Assembly: GCF_000378125.1 (NCBI RefSeq)
Contig: NZ_KB899243.1
Span: forward strand, 310,001 to 374,000
Length of the DNA: 64,000 nt
Direction of reading: 5' to 3'
Source of the DNA: Rudaea cellulosilytica DSM 22992
GTDB lineage: Bacteria > Pseudomonadota > Gammaproteobacteria > Xanthomonadales > Rhodanobacteraceae
Below, piece after piece: positions 41,988 to 51,415 of the stretch (position 1 is its first letter; each line of letters begins with the position of its first letter). The notes under the pieces were generated by a model. It made no database searches and was not told the origin of the DNA. It worked only from the letters and a program-made list of their open reading frames with translations. The position numbers were made by a program, and so were the translations under genes.

Positions 41988-43886
41988 ATGAAACGATTGA
42001 CACGGTTGCTCGGCGCAGCGGCCCTGGTGGCGTCTATGCCTTGCATGGCAGAAGCAGGCAACGACGTGCCAACCGGCACCGTCGCGCTGACGGTACGCCT
42101 GCCCGATCCGGGTCAGAAACTCCTCTACGTGCACGAAATCATTCCCGCCAAACCGGGACCGCTGACGCTCTACTACCCGAAATGGATTCCCGGCGACCAC
42201 TCGCCCGACGGGCCGATAGAGCAAGTCATGGGCTTGCAGTTCACGGCCGGCGGCCAGCACATCGCATGGCGGCGCGACGAGCTGGACCGGTTTGCATTTC
42301 ATCTGACCGTGCCGGCAGGTGTGCAGCAACTCGAAGTCGATTTCCAGTTCCCAGCGGAAAAGCGAGTGACGCCGAACCTGATCGACCTCACCTGGGATCA
42401 CGTCGCGTTGTACCAGGCGGGGTCTCCGACCAAGGCGCAACTCTTTCAACCGACGCTCGTGATTCCCGCCGGCTGGCAGCACGCGAGTGCACTGGAGACG
42501 GCAACTCAAGACGGCGGTCGCATCGCGTTCAAGCCCGTGCCGTTCGATATGCTGGTCGACTCGCCGGTGATCGCCGGAAAATATTTCCGCTCGATCGAGA
42601 TCACGCCGAAAGGTTCGAAGGTGCAGCGCTGGCTCGACATGGTCGGCGATTCTGCGGCGGCCATCGGCATTTCCGACAAGCAGCTCGCCGGCTTCCGCAA
42701 TCTGATCGCACAGGCGCAGGCGCTGTTCCACTCGCATCATTACGACCGCTACCACCTGCTGTTGACCTTGAGCGATCACACCTCGGTCGGCGGCCTGGAG
42801 CATCACCAGTCGAGCGACGACCGCGCGCGCAGCGGCGCGAAGATGTTCGCCGATGCCGACCACTTCATGCTCGACGGCTCGCTGCTGCCGCACGAATACA
42901 CGCATTCGTGGAACGGCAAGTTCATGCGTCCCGCCGGTCTTGCGACGCCCGATTTCGAACAGCCCATGCGTCCCGAGCTGCTCTGGGTTTACGAGGGACT
43001 GACGGTTTACCTCGGCGATGTCCTGACCGTGCGCAGCGGCCTGTGGTCGGCCGACACCTGGCGCGAGGCCGTGGCCTACCGCGCCGAGGAAATGGTTCGC
43101 CGCACCGGCCGCGCCTGGCGGCCGCTGATCGACACGACCGTCGCCGTCGACTACTCCGCGCCGAGCGCGTGGGCCAACTGGCGCCGGCAAAACGACTTTT
43201 ATCGCGAAGGCCAACTGCTGTGGCTGGCCGTCGACATGAAAATCCGCGAGCTGAGCCACGACAAGCACTCCGTCGACGATTTCGCGCAGATCTTCTTCGG
43301 TGTCGACGACGGCAGTTTCGTCGTCCACGCCTACACCGTCGACGACGTCGTCGCCGCGTTGAACAAGGTGCAGCCCTGGGATTGGGCGAATTTCCTGCAC
43401 GGCTGGGTGAACGGCACGGACGAACGGCAAGTGCCGCTGCTGTCCGGCATCGAGGCCAGCGGCTGGAAATTGGCCTACGCCGACAAATCGTCCGGTTACC
43501 AGAATGCGCTCGAAAACGTCGGCAATGGCGAGCTCGAAGGCAAGGGCATCAACGCGATGTCCACGCTCGGCGTGTTCCTGCACGACGACGGCAAAGTCGC
43601 GGACGTGCTCTGGGACGGTCCGGCGTTCAAGGCCGGCCTCGCGCCCGGCATGAAACTCGTTTCCATCGACGAGCGCCCTTTCAGCGCGGCCGTGCTGCGT
43701 GAAGAAATCATCGCCGCGCAGCAGAGCAAGAAGCCGTTGCAACTGAATTTGGAACACGACGGCGTCAACGAACTGCACGCGATCCAATACGATGGTGGGC
43801 TGAAATACCCCGTCCTGGTCCGCGTCCCGGGCAAGACCGACTACCTGCAACGAATCCTCGCGCCGAAACCGGTTGGCAAGGGCTAG
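41988..43886 (+). CDS. Secreted M61-family peptidase with PDZ domain
   Basis: A 632-residue periplasmic or secreted aminopeptidase of family M61 (glycyl aminopeptidase type). The signal peptide ends near residue 22 (AEA). The zinc motif HEYTH is at H302-H306, with the third ligand E336 in YEGLTVYLGDVL. A PDZ domain occupies about residues 520-610 (GVFLHDDGKVADVLWDGPAFKAGLAPGMKLVSIDE). It prefers substrates with small N-terminal residues. The ATG 41988 follows GGAGGGCGGA. Upstream in-frame codons run back through the receptor promoter region and are not coding. The next gene starts at or near its stop codon. Confidence 0.93.
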   Translation: MKRLTRLLGAAALVASMPCMAEAGNDVPTGTVALTVRLPDPGQKLLYVHEIIPAKPGPLTLYYPKWIPGDHSPDGPIEQVMGLQFTAGGQHIAWRRDELDRFAFHLTVPAGVQQLEVDFQFPAEKRVTPNLIDLTWDHVALYQAGSPTKAQLFQPTLVIPAGWQHASALETATQDGGRIAFKPVPFDMLVDSPVIAGKYFRSIEITPKGSKVQRWLDMVGDSAAAIGISDKQLAGFRNLIAQAQALFHSHHYDRYHLLLTLSDHTSVGGLEHHQSSDDRARSGAKMFADADHFMLDGSLLPHEYTHSWNGKFMRPAGLATPDFEQPMRPELLWVYEGLTVYLGDVLTVRSGLWSADTWREAVAYRAEEMVRRTGRAWRPLIDTTVAVDYSAPSAWANWRRQNDFYREGQLLWLAVDMKIRELSHDKHSVDDFAQIFFGVDDGSFVVHAYTVDDVVAALNKVQPWDWANFLHGWVNGTDERQVPLLSGIEASGWKLAYADKSSGYQNALENVGNGELEGKGINAMSTLGVFLHDDGKVADVLWDGPAFKAGLAPGMKLVSIDERPFSAAVLREEIIAAQQSKKPLQLNLEHDGVNELHAIQYDGGLKYPVLVRVPGKTDYLQRILAPKPVGKG

Positions 43887-43930
43887 TGACGCGGCAAACA
43901 ATGGCGCAGCCGGAAGCGAGGCGAACATCG

Positions 43931-45436
43931 ATGCACAGGATGCCGATTGAAGCAAAACGCGGCTCGCGTCTGCATATCGCGATATTGACCGCGCTGTTGG
44001 CGATGGGGCTGCCTGCAGCCGCTTGCGCCGGTGCGAACGGCGGCGATCTGCGCGCGGTCGTCGATCTCGTGACCGCCGGGCAATTCCACGCGGCCGCAGC
44101 GCGCATCGACGCCGGATTGCAGCAGCCGGACCTGTCTGCGGCAACGCGCCGCGCATTCGAGTTCCAGCGCGAACGCATGGCGCGCATGCGCTACGACTTC
44201 AGCCTCGACGCCGATCAAGTCGAGTCGAAGCTGCGCGAGAAGATTCCCGATCTCAGCGATGCCGATTTCGCGCGCTGGGATGCGCAAGGCTTGTTCGAGT
44301 TCATGGTCATCGACGGCGAGCGCAAGTATTTCAAACGCTCGCCATCCAACCTGTTTCACCTGAGTGCGGAAGCGCGCGCACGCGGTAACGGGCTCGCTTC
44401 AACCGCCGACAGCGGTCTGCCCAAAGACGTCAACGACCACTACCTCGATTTCGATCAGCAGACGATCCGCCAGGCGCTGGCGACGGGCCACTCCAGCGTG
44501 CTGCCGCAGCGTGTGCGGGTGACGCAGAAATTGACCGTGGATGCCGATGCGGTGCCCGCTGGCAAGACCATCCGCGCATGGATTCCCTACCCTCGTGCGA
44601 TCAAGGGCCAGCAGGAAAGCATCCGTTTCGTTTCCAGCGAACCTTCCAAGCATCGCATCGCGCCCGAGTCGGCACTGCAACGCACGGCGTACCTCGAAGC
44701 AACGGCAAAGGCCGGCAAGCCGACCGTGTTCTCGGCGACCTACGAAGTGACGCTGCAGTCACAATTCCACGCGATCGAGGCGGACAAGGTCGTGCCGGCC
44801 AAGATCAAGCCCGAGCTCGCGCCGTTCGTCGCCGAGCGTGCGCCGCACATCGTGTTCAGCGAACCGCTGCGCGTGTTTTCCCGGCAGGTCGTCGGCGATG
44901 AAACCAACCTCTACCGCATCGCGCAGAAAATCTTCGCCGCGGTCGACGAGATTCCCTGGGCCGGTGCACGCGAATATTCGACGATCGCCAATCTCAGCGA
45001 CTACACCTTGCATGCAGGCCACGGCGACTGCGGCGAGCAGACCCTGCTGCTGATCGCGCTGATGCGCCTGAACGGTATCCCAGCGCGCTGGCAGTCCGGC
45101 TGGACCTTCACCGCCGGCGACTACGAGAACATCCACGACTGGGCCGAAATTTACCTTGCACCCTACGGCTGGATTCCCGTGGACGTCACTTACGGTCGCC
45201 TCGACTCCGCCGATCCTGCGCTGAAATGGTTCTACCTCGGCGGCCTCGACAATTTCCGCATTGCCTTCAACGACGACTTCGCGCAGGAGTTCGTTCCGCC
45301 CAAGCGTTTCTTCCGCTCCGACAACGTCGATTCGCAGCGCGGCGAAATCGAATGGGACGAAGGCAACCTTTACTACGACAAATGGAACTACGCCTTCAGC
45401 TGGAAAATCCTGCCGTCGAAAGGAACCTCTGAATAA
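43931..45436 (+). CDS. Secreted transglutaminase-like (papain-fold) protein
   Basis: A 501-residue exported protein with a transglutaminase-like core at about residues 320-430. The triad is C367 (in GHGDCGEQ), H402 (in IHDWAE) and D418 (in PVDVTYG). Bacterial members usually act as peptidases or amidases rather than cross-linkers. The N-terminal 300 residues show a signal peptide (to about 34, ACAGA) and a helical then beta-rich region. Start choices are GTG 43886 (overlapping the M61 stop), ATG 43901, ATG 43931 and ATG 43940; I chose 43931 because GAGGCGA is placed about 9 bases before it and the hydrophobic leader follows. It is likely in one transcript with the M61 peptidase gene. Confidence 0.85.
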   Translation: MHRMPIEAKRGSRLHIAILTALLAMGLPAAACAGANGGDLRAVVDLVTAGQFHAAAARIDAGLQQPDLSAATRRAFEFQRERMARMRYDFSLDADQVESKLREKIPDLSDADFARWDAQGLFEFMVIDGERKYFKRSPSNLFHLSAEARARGNGLASTADSGLPKDVNDHYLDFDQQTIRQALATGHSSVLPQRVRVTQKLTVDADAVPAGKTIRAWIPYPRAIKGQQESIRFVSSEPSKHRIAPESALQRTAYLEATAKAGKPTVFSATYEVTLQSQFHAIEADKVVPAKIKPELAPFVAERAPHIVFSEPLRVFSRQVVGDETNLYRIAQKIFAAVDEIPWAGAREYSTIANLSDYTLHAGHGDCGEQTLLLIALMRLNGIPARWQSGWTFTAGDYENIHDWAEIYLAPYGWIPVDVTYGRLDSADPALKWFYLGGLDNFRIAFNDDFAQEFVPPKRFFRSDNVDSQRGEIEWDEGNLYYDKWNYAFSWKILPSKGTSE

Positions 45437-45562
45437 ACGTAGCGAGCGAAGACAGGTCGCGCGTCGCCGGAGCGCAGGAACCGGAGTTTACGAATAGTAA
45501 ATGAGGATTCCGAGCACCGCCGGCGCGTGGGCTGCCGAGCACAGTAGTTTATTCAGAGGTTC
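45423..45562. repeat. Dispersed repeat, copy 2, with 16-bp terminal inverted repeats
   Basis: GAACCTCTGAATAAAC at 45423-45438 is a perfect inverted repeat of 45547-45562, 108 bases apart. The left arm covers the end of the transglutaminase-like gene (GTSE stop). The interior is related, in reverse, to 4995-5100: it shares GGAACCGGAGT, TAAATGAGGATTCCGAGCA and GCCGGAGCGCAGGAA. This fits a small MITE-like or REP-like element that inserted at the gene's 3' end and supplied the stop codon. Confidence 0.65.
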
Positions 45563-45601
45563 TAACAGAATTGACTGTTACTCCCAATCCCGCAGGTTCG
45601 C

Positions 45602-46390
45602 ATGTTTGCCAAGCGCCATCGCATCGCCTCCCTCACCTCGCTGCTTCTCGTGGCCGTGCTGTGCTTCACCGGTTGCGCCGCTTCTTCGACGCAGACCAAG
45701 CCGCGCGATTTGCCTTGGCGGGATTCGCGTCAACTCGTGCTCGTGATCATTCCGGACTGGAATGCCGACCACGGCCGCCTGCGCACCTATGCGCGCGACG
45801 ATGGGCACTGGCGCGCCGTGAACGCGGCGCAACCGGTCACGATCGGCCACGCCGGGGCTGCCTGGGGCCTGGGCTTGAACGCAACGCACGCCGACGGCCC
45901 GATCAAACACGAAGGCGACGGCCGCAGCGCGGCGGGCGTGTTCCGCATCGGCGATGCATTCGGCTACGCCGACCACGCCGACACCGGGCTGGCGTATCGC
46001 GCCTTGCAGGCCTCCGACTACTGCGTAGACGTCGACGGCTCGCCGATGTACAACCGCATCGTCGATGCGAATGCGGTCGATGCGAAAGGTTCGACCGAAC
46101 CGATGCGCCGCGACCTGCACATGAACGGTGACCAGCGCTACCGCCTCGGCTTCGTCATCGAGCATAACGCGGCCGGCCAAAGCGGCGCAGGCAGCTGCAT
46201 CTTCGCCCACCTGTGGCAGTCGCCGACCGACACCACGACGGGCTGCACGGCGATGAGCGATGTCACGATGCAAGCCATGCTCGCCTGGCTCAAGCGCGAG
46301 GACGCGCCCATCTTCGTGCTGCTGCCGGAGCGCGAATACGCGCGCCTGCAGGCACAATGGGATCTTCCGCCAGCGGAGGTGCAACCTTGA
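45602..46390 (+). CDS. L,D-transpeptidase (YkuD-family) lipoprotein
   Basis: A 262-residue envelope protein with a lipoprotein signal (FTGCAA, Cys near residue 25) and a YkuD catalytic domain. The nucleophile is C215 in TTGCTAMSD and the catalytic histidine is H203 in IFAHLWQ; the spacing between them (11 residues) is short for the family. These enzymes link peptidoglycan peptides or attach lipoproteins, using a D-Ala leaving group at a DAP donor; YafK-like members instead hydrolyse bonds. The arrangement is closest to YafK/DpaA-like proteins. Its stop overlaps the symporter start. Confidence 0.82.
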   Translation: MFAKRHRIASLTSLLLVAVLCFTGCAASSTQTKPRDLPWRDSRQLVLVIIPDWNADHGRLRTYARDDGHWRAVNAAQPVTIGHAGAAWGLGLNATHADGPIKHEGDGRSAAGVFRIGDAFGYADHADTGLAYRALQASDYCVDVDGSPMYNRIVDANAVDAKGSTEPMRRDLHMNGDQRYRLGFVIEHNAAGQSGAGSCIFAHLWQSPTDTTTGCTAMSDVTMQAMLAWLKREDAPIFVLLPEREYARLQAQWDLPPAEVQP

Positions 46391-47622
46391 ACGCAACGAC
46401 GCGCGTGCTGATCGGTCTGGTGCTGGGCGCGCTCGCCGGACTCGCCCTCGACGCTTACGACTCCGCCGTTGCGGTAAAGGTCGCAGACTGGATCCAGCCC
46501 CTGGGCCGCCTGTGGCTCAATGCGCTGCAGATGACCGTGGTGCCGCTGGTGTTCGCACTCGTTGTCGTCGGCGTCAATGCGGCGAGCGACGCGGCCGCGT
46601 CGGGACGCATCGCGCGGCGCGCGCTCGTCGTATTCGTCGTGCTGCTGACGATCGGAGTGACCGTGGCGGCAGTGGCCGCGCCGATGTTGTACGGCCTGTT
46701 CACGCGCCATCCTTCCCTGGCCGCGGCCCTCGGTGGCGCAGTGTCCGCGGGTGCGCCGTCGGCAACGCAAGTCGGCTGGGCCGACTGGCTCAACGGCATC
46801 GTGCCGAGCAACGCGCTGATGGCCGCCGCGCAGAGCGCGATGCTGCCGCTGGTCGTGTTCGCCCTGTTCTTCGGCTTTGCCGTGTCGCGCATCGAGGCGG
46901 CTCGGCGCGAACTGCTGGTGACTTTTTTCCAGGCGATTGCCGATGCGATGATCGTCACCGTGCGCTGGGTGCTCGAGGCGGCGCCGTTCGGCGTGTTCGC
47001 GCTGATCCTCGCGGTGTGCGCGCGCGCGGGCATGCACATGATCGGCGCGCTCGGCGTCTACGTGCTCGTCGAAAGCACGCTGTACGTGATGGCCACGCTG
47101 CTGATGCTGCTGGTCGCCTGGCTGTGGGGCGGCGAAAGCTTGCGCCGCTACGTGCCGGCGCTGGTGCCGGCGCAGATCGTGGCCGCGAGCACGCAGTCCT
47201 CGCTGGCCGCGCTGCCGGCGATGCTGGAAAGCGCGCAACGCCTGGGCTATCCGCAGCGAATCGCGGCGCTGGTATTGCCGATGGCGGTGAGCCTGTGCCG
47301 GTTGACGAGCCCGGTGCAGTACATCGCTTCGTCGTGCTTCATCGCCTGGGCGCTCGGCATCGACCTCGGCCCCGCGCAACTCATCGCGGGTGCGGCGCTC
47401 GCGGTCGTGATCAGCCTCGGCGCGGTCAGTCTGCCCGGACAGGTGAGTTTCCTTGCGACCAACATGCCCGTGGCGCAGGCGATGGGCGTGCCGGTGGGGC
47501 CGCTCGCGCTGATGCTTGCGGTGGACGCTCTGCCCGATGCCATCGGCACGGCGGGCAACGTCACTGCCGACATCACCGCGGTCAGCGTGGTGACCCGCCA
47601 GTCCTCGGCGGATGCGGCTTGA
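46387..47622 (+). CDS. Dicarboxylate/amino acid:cation symporter (DAACS)
   Basis: A 411-residue inner-membrane transporter of the glutamate/aspartate:cation family (DAACS, GltP/DctA-like). The conserved QSSLAALPAM (about 258-267; serine-rich hairpin of HP1) and the NMPVAQAMGVP near residue 360 (HP2 region) are visible. About eight hydrophobic helices plus two hairpins fit the fold. Start is TTG 46387, with GGAGG 7 bases upstream, and overlaps the L,D-transpeptidase stop; there is no ATG nearby. It may import glutamate, aspartate or related D-isomers, but the selectivity cannot be told from sequence. Confidence 0.87.
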   Translation: MNATTRVLIGLVLGALAGLALDAYDSAVAVKVADWIQPLGRLWLNALQMTVVPLVFALVVVGVNAASDAAASGRIARRALVVFVVLLTIGVTVAAVAAPMLYGLFTRHPSLAAALGGAVSAGAPSATQVGWADWLNGIVPSNALMAAAQSAMLPLVVFALFFGFAVSRIEAARRELLVTFFQAIADAMIVTVRWVLEAAPFGVFALILAVCARAGMHMIGALGVYVLVESTLYVMATLLMLLVAWLWGGESLRRYVPALVPAQIVAASTQSSLAALPAMLESAQRLGYPQRIAALVLPMAVSLCRLTSPVQYIASSCFIAWALGIDLGPAQLIAGAALAVVISLGAVSLPGQVSFLATNMPVAQAMGVPVGPLALMLAVDALPDAIGTAGNVTADITAVSVVTRQSSADAA

Positions 47623-47647
47623 ACGCGATCGCCGACCAAGCCCGGCG

Positions 47648-48409
47648 CTATTTCCGCAGTAGCTTTTCTGCGTGGGCAAGATCCTCGGCAGTATCGACAC
47701 CCGGAGGAAATATTTCCGGCGCGATGCGCACGGCAATGCGATAGCCATGCTCGAGCGCGCGCAATTGCTCGAGCGATTCGGCGCGTTCTAGCGGCGTCGG
47801 TGCAAGCCGCGCGAAGGTGCGCAGGAAGCCTGCGCGATACGCGTAGATGCCGATGTGGCGCAACAGCGGCACCTGCTGCGGCAACGCATCTCGCGACTTC
47901 GCGAACGCGTCGCGCGGCCACGGCACCGCGGCGCGGCTGAAGTACAACGCGTGACCGTCGCCCGTGCAGACGACCTTGACGCAATTCGGGTTGAGGAATT
48001 CCTCGATGCTCGCGACCGGCGTCGCCAGAGTCGCCATCGGCGCGTCGCCTTGCGCGAGCGCTGCGGCGACCTCGCGAATGCCGCTCGCCGGCGCGAGCGG
48101 TTCGTCGCCTTGCAGGTTGACCACGATCGCGTCGTCTGGCCAACCCAACGCCTCCACGCACTCGGCGAGGCGATCGCTGCCCGAGGTGTGATCGGCGCGC
48201 GTCATCGCAACCGTCGCGCCGGAACCGTCAAGCGCCGCGACGATGCGCGCATCGTCGGTCGCGACGACGACCTGCGCCGCGCCGGCCGCCTGCGCACGGC
48301 GCACGACGTGGCGGATCATCGGCTCGCCGGCCAGCGGCAGCAGCGGCTTGCCGGGCAGGCGCGTCGATGCATAGCGCGCAGGAATGGCGACGATGAAAGG
48401 CTGCGTCAT
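47648..48409 (-). CDS. kdsB: 3-deoxy-manno-octulosonate cytidylyltransferase
   Basis: A 253-residue cytoplasmic enzyme that activates KDO as CMP-KDO for lipid A core synthesis. The N-terminal nucleotide-binding motif [15 protein letters not shown] is at residues 9-23, and the active-site QGDEPL and [12 protein letters not shown] motifs are complete. The frame remains open upstream to 48595, but relatives begin [22 protein letters not shown], so the ATG 48409 is used. It is convergent with the symporter (25 bases apart). Its presence shows a KDO-containing LPS. Confidence 0.95.
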   Translation of the reverse strand: MTQPFIVAIPARYASTRLPGKPLLPLAGEPMIRHVVRRAQAAGAAQVVVATDDARIVAALDGSGATVAMTRADHTSGSDRLAECVEALGWPDDAIVVNLQGDEPLAPASGIREVAAALAQGDAPMATLATPVASIEEFLNPNCVKVVCTGDGHALYFSRAAVPWPRDAFAKSRDALPQQVPLLRHIGIYAYRAGFLRTFARLAPTPLERAESLEQLRALEHGYRIAVRIAPEIFPPGVDTAEDLAHAEKLLRK

Positions 48410-48476
48410 GCTGGCGATGGTTCGCGCTGTTGTTGCGGGGCCTGCATCATAGTGCAATGCCGCGGCGCGATTGAAT

Positions 48477-50090
48477 TCACGGCTGCGGCAACCGCTCGAT
48501 GTGGCGCTTCGCCTTTTCCTCGGCGACCATCTTGCGCACGTCGGCGAGCAATTGCTTGGCGTCGAACACGATGCCGTCCTTGATCGTGTACTCAACCCCG
48601 CCCACGCGCTGCACCTTGCCGTCCTCGCCGAGGCGGATATGGCCGGTGCCGTAGAGCACCTTGAAGTTGCCCAGCGGATTTTCCTTGAGCACGACGAGAT
48701 CGGCGAACTTGCCGGGCTCGATCGTGCCGAGTCGCTGTTCCTCGCCGAGCGCCTGCGCGCCGTTGAGCGTCGCTGCGCGGATCACCTCGAGCGGATGGAA
48801 TCCGGCTTCGCGCAGCAGCTCGAGTTCCTGGATGGTGCCGAAACCGTAGAGCTGGTAGATGAAGCCCGAGTCGGAGCCGACCGTGACACGGCCGCCGCGG
48901 TTCTTGTAGTCGTTGACGAAGCCCATCCAGCGCCGATAGTTGTCGCGCCAGGCGACTTCGTCCTCCGTACCCCAATCGAAGAAGAAGCTGCCGTGGTGGT
49001 CGCGGTTCGGCGTGTAGAAATCCCACAGTTGCGGCAAAGTATACTCCTCATGCCAGTCCGCGCGCCGCGCGCGCATGAGGTCGCGCGAGGCGTTGTAGAT
49101 CGTGAAGGTGGGGTCGATCGTGAAATCGAGTTTGAGCAGTTCGCTGATGACGGCCTCGTACTTGTCGCTACCCTTGGTCGCGGCCTGCGCCCACAGGCGC
49201 CCGGCCTGGCCGAAGCGGTCGGCTTCGTTGTTGTAGTTGTATGCCGGCGGGTAGTCCTGCACGGTGCGATCGTCGAACAGCGCTTCGGGCAGGCCGTACC
49301 AGTGTTCCATCGAGGTCAGGCCCCAGCGCGCCGTGGTCAGCACGTTGACGCGCGCCACGTCGAGCTGCGCGTGATGGCAGGCGCTGCGCATGCCCAGCTT
49401 CTTCAGTTCTGCGAACGCGGCCTCGAGCACGTCGGGCCGGTAGCCGAAGCATTTCATGCCGACGATCCCCTTGGCTTTCATCTCGCGCACCCACTCGCGC
49501 GCCTGCTCCGGCCGTGTCATCGGCGCGTGCTCCTTGAAGCCGAACGCGGCGTACGCAAAGATGCGCGGCGCGGTGATCGCGTTCGCCGCGCTGCGTTTGG
49601 CCTCGCTCACACACCAGTCGACGCCGTTCATGCAGCCGGGCTCGCGCACTGTGGTGATGCCGTTGCCAAGCCAGAGCTTGTAGACGTATTCGGCCGGCGT
49701 ACCCTGCTCGGCGCCGCCGATGTGGCCGTGCATGTCGATAATTCCAGGTATGACGTAGTGGCCGCTAAGATCCATCTCGCGGCCGCCTGCGGCGAGCTTG
49801 GGCCGCTTGTCCGCATCGATGGTCGCGCCGGGATTGCCGACCGACTGCACCTTGACGATATGGTTGCCCTCGATCACCACGTCAGCCGCCCCGAACGCCG
49901 GGCTGCCGGTGCCGTTGATCACGGTGACACCGCGCAGGATCAGCTGCGAATACGGCCCTTCGCCTTCGTGACGCGGCGGTGCTGGTACCACCTCGCCGCT
50001 CGGTTGAGCGGGCGCGGCCACCACAAACGAAACGTCGTGCGTGCAAAGCAGGGCCACAGCAAGCGCAGCTAGTCCGACCCGATTACGCAT
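48477..50090 (-). CDS. Secreted amidohydrolase-superfamily protein
   Basis: A 537-residue metal-dependent hydrolase of the imidazolonepropionase-like/prolidase group of the amidohydrolase superfamily. A signal peptide covers residues 1-26 (FVVAA). The metal site includes HxH (H121, H123 in [10 protein letters not shown]), a lysine in MKCFGYRP, the H in CHHAQLDV, and the D in [12 protein letters not shown]. Members in Xanthomonads act on dipeptides with C-terminal hydrophobic or cyclic residues, but the substrate here is not known. Start: ATG 50090 with GGGGAG 6-8 bases before it. Confidence 0.86.
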   Translation of the reverse strand: MRNRVGLAALAVALLCTHDVSFVVAAPAQPSGEVVPAPPRHEGEGPYSQLILRGVTVINGTGSPAFGAADVVIEGNHIVKVQSVGNPGATIDADKRPKLAAGGREMDLSGHYVIPGIIDMHGHIGGAEQGTPAEYVYKLWLGNGITTVREPGCMNGVDWCVSEAKRSAANAITAPRIFAYAAFGFKEHAPMTRPEQAREWVREMKAKGIVGMKCFGYRPDVLEAAFAELKKLGMRSACHHAQLDVARVNVLTTARWGLTSMEHWYGLPEALFDDRTVQDYPPAYNYNNEADRFGQAGRLWAQAATKGSDKYEAVISELLKLDFTIDPTFTIYNASRDLMRARRADWHEEYTLPQLWDFYTPNRDHHGSFFFDWGTEDEVAWRDNYRRWMGFVNDYKNRGGRVTVGSDSGFIYQLYGFGTIQELELLREAGFHPLEVIRAATLNGAQALGEEQRLGTIEPGKFADLVVLKENPLGNFKVLYGTGHIRLGEDGKVQRVGGVEYTIKDGIVFDAKQLLADVRKMVAEEKAKRHIERLPQP

Positions 50091-50365
50091 GACATCTCCC
50101 CACTGGCAGCCGTCGAGTCTGGATAAAATATCAGAGATCACGCGCCACGGCGGATCGCGCATTCGGCGGCCGCGACGCGGGACGCACAGAACCCATCCGC
50201 ATCGCACAAGACAACGGCGGTATCGGCCATGACCATTTTGGCTCCGTGTCATGCAAACGAATCGGACCGGGTCTGTTTGCCCGACATGCGATAATTTTCC
50301 CGGTCGACGCGAAACCGCCAGATTTTCTCCATACGCATCGAACACCCTATGCCCATGCCGCGCAA

Positions 50366-51346
50366 ATGGACCCCGACTCGTGTGCTGCGGTGGACGATCT
50401 GGACATCGCCGCACCTCGGCTTGATCGAGTTCACTTGTTGAACCGCTCGCCGCTCTACGCCCCCACACTGATGGCCGCGAGCGCGGTGTTGTTCGCGCTG
50501 ATGGCGATCGCGCTGCGCTTCGCCACTGCGCAGGTCAGCGCGTTCGAGGCGGGTTTCTTCCGCAGTCTGTTCGGCCTGGTGTTCGCACTGCCGCTGCTGA
50601 TCAAGCCAGGACTCGGCATGTTGCGCACGCGCAGCTTCGGCCTGTACCTGGTGCGCGGCACGACCGGCACGCTGTCGATGCTCGCGAGCTTCTGGGCGCT
50701 GGCCCACCTACCGCTCGCGCAGGCGATATCGATCTCGTACTCGACGCCGCTGTTCGTCACCGTTGGCGCCGTGTTCATCCTCGGCGAAATCGTGCGCGCG
50801 CGACGCTGGAGTGCGGTCGTGATCGGCTTCGTCGGTGTGCTCATTATCATGCGCCCCGGGGGCATGCATTTCTCGTCCGACATGTTGATTGCGCTCGCCG
50901 GCGCGGCATTCGCGGCGATGTCGTATATCGCGATCAAGTATCTGTCGCGTACGGAATCGCCCGACGCCGTGGTGATCTACATGTCGGCGATCATGACCGT
51001 GATGTCGCTGGTGCCTGCACTGCTGCACTGGACCTGGCCCGACGCGACGGGCTGGTTCTGGCTCGTGCTGACCGGTCTGCTCGCGACCATCGCCCAGGTA
51101 TGCATGACGCGCGCCTACCAAGCCGGCGAAGTGTCGGCGCTGATTCCGATCAACTTCATCCAGTTGCCGGTCGTGGTTGCTTGTGCCTGGTTCGCATTCG
51201 GCCAGACCATCGACACGGCAACCGTGATCGGCGCGGTCATCATCATAGGCGCGAACATCTACATCGCGCGGCGCGAAGCGATGCTTGCTCGTCACACCGT
51301 GACCGACCCGAAGATTGCGCCGAGCGAGTCGGGACAATCCGCTTGA
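50366..51346 (+). CDS. EamA/DMT-superfamily transporter
   Basis: A 326-residue inner-membrane protein with ten hydrophobic segments forming two EamA halves (about 30-165 and 180-310). Motifs of the drug/metabolite transporter superfamily include FEAGFFRSLFG and GTTGTLSMLASFWALAHLPLAQAISISYSTPLF. The N-terminal 25 residues before the first helix are polar. The start is uncertain: ATG 50366 has no good ribosome-binding site, while starts near 50438 (TTG) or 50471 (ATG) would give a more typical length. The substrate cannot be inferred. Confidence 0.85.
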   Translation: MDPDSCAAVDDLDIAAPRLDRVHLLNRSPLYAPTLMAASAVLFALMAIALRFATAQVSAFEAGFFRSLFGLVFALPLLIKPGLGMLRTRSFGLYLVRGTTGTLSMLASFWALAHLPLAQAISISYSTPLFVTVGAVFILGEIVRARRWSAVVIGFVGVLIIMRPGGMHFSSDMLIALAGAAFAAMSYIAIKYLSRTESPDAVVIYMSAIMTVMSLVPALLHWTWPDATGWFWLVLTGLLATIAQVCMTRAYQAGEVSALIPINFIQLPVVVACAWFAFGQTIDTATVIGAVIIIGANIYIARREAMLARHTVTDPKIAPSESGQSA

Positions 51347-51415
51347 GAGCGCGTCGCGCGTCCGCCGATGCCCTGCTTCGGTTACATTTCGCGCATCACA
51401 CCCGGGACAAGCAGC

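Noticed and set aside
41646-41988. N-terminal extension of the M61 peptidase
   Set aside because: The open frame would run through the TonB receptor promoter and upstream of a clear ribosome-binding site and signal peptide. The ATG at 41988 is preferred.
48410-48595. N-terminal extension of KdsB
   Set aside because: The residues before 48409 are Arg/Ser-rich, and KdsB begins at [20 protein letters not shown] as in relatives.
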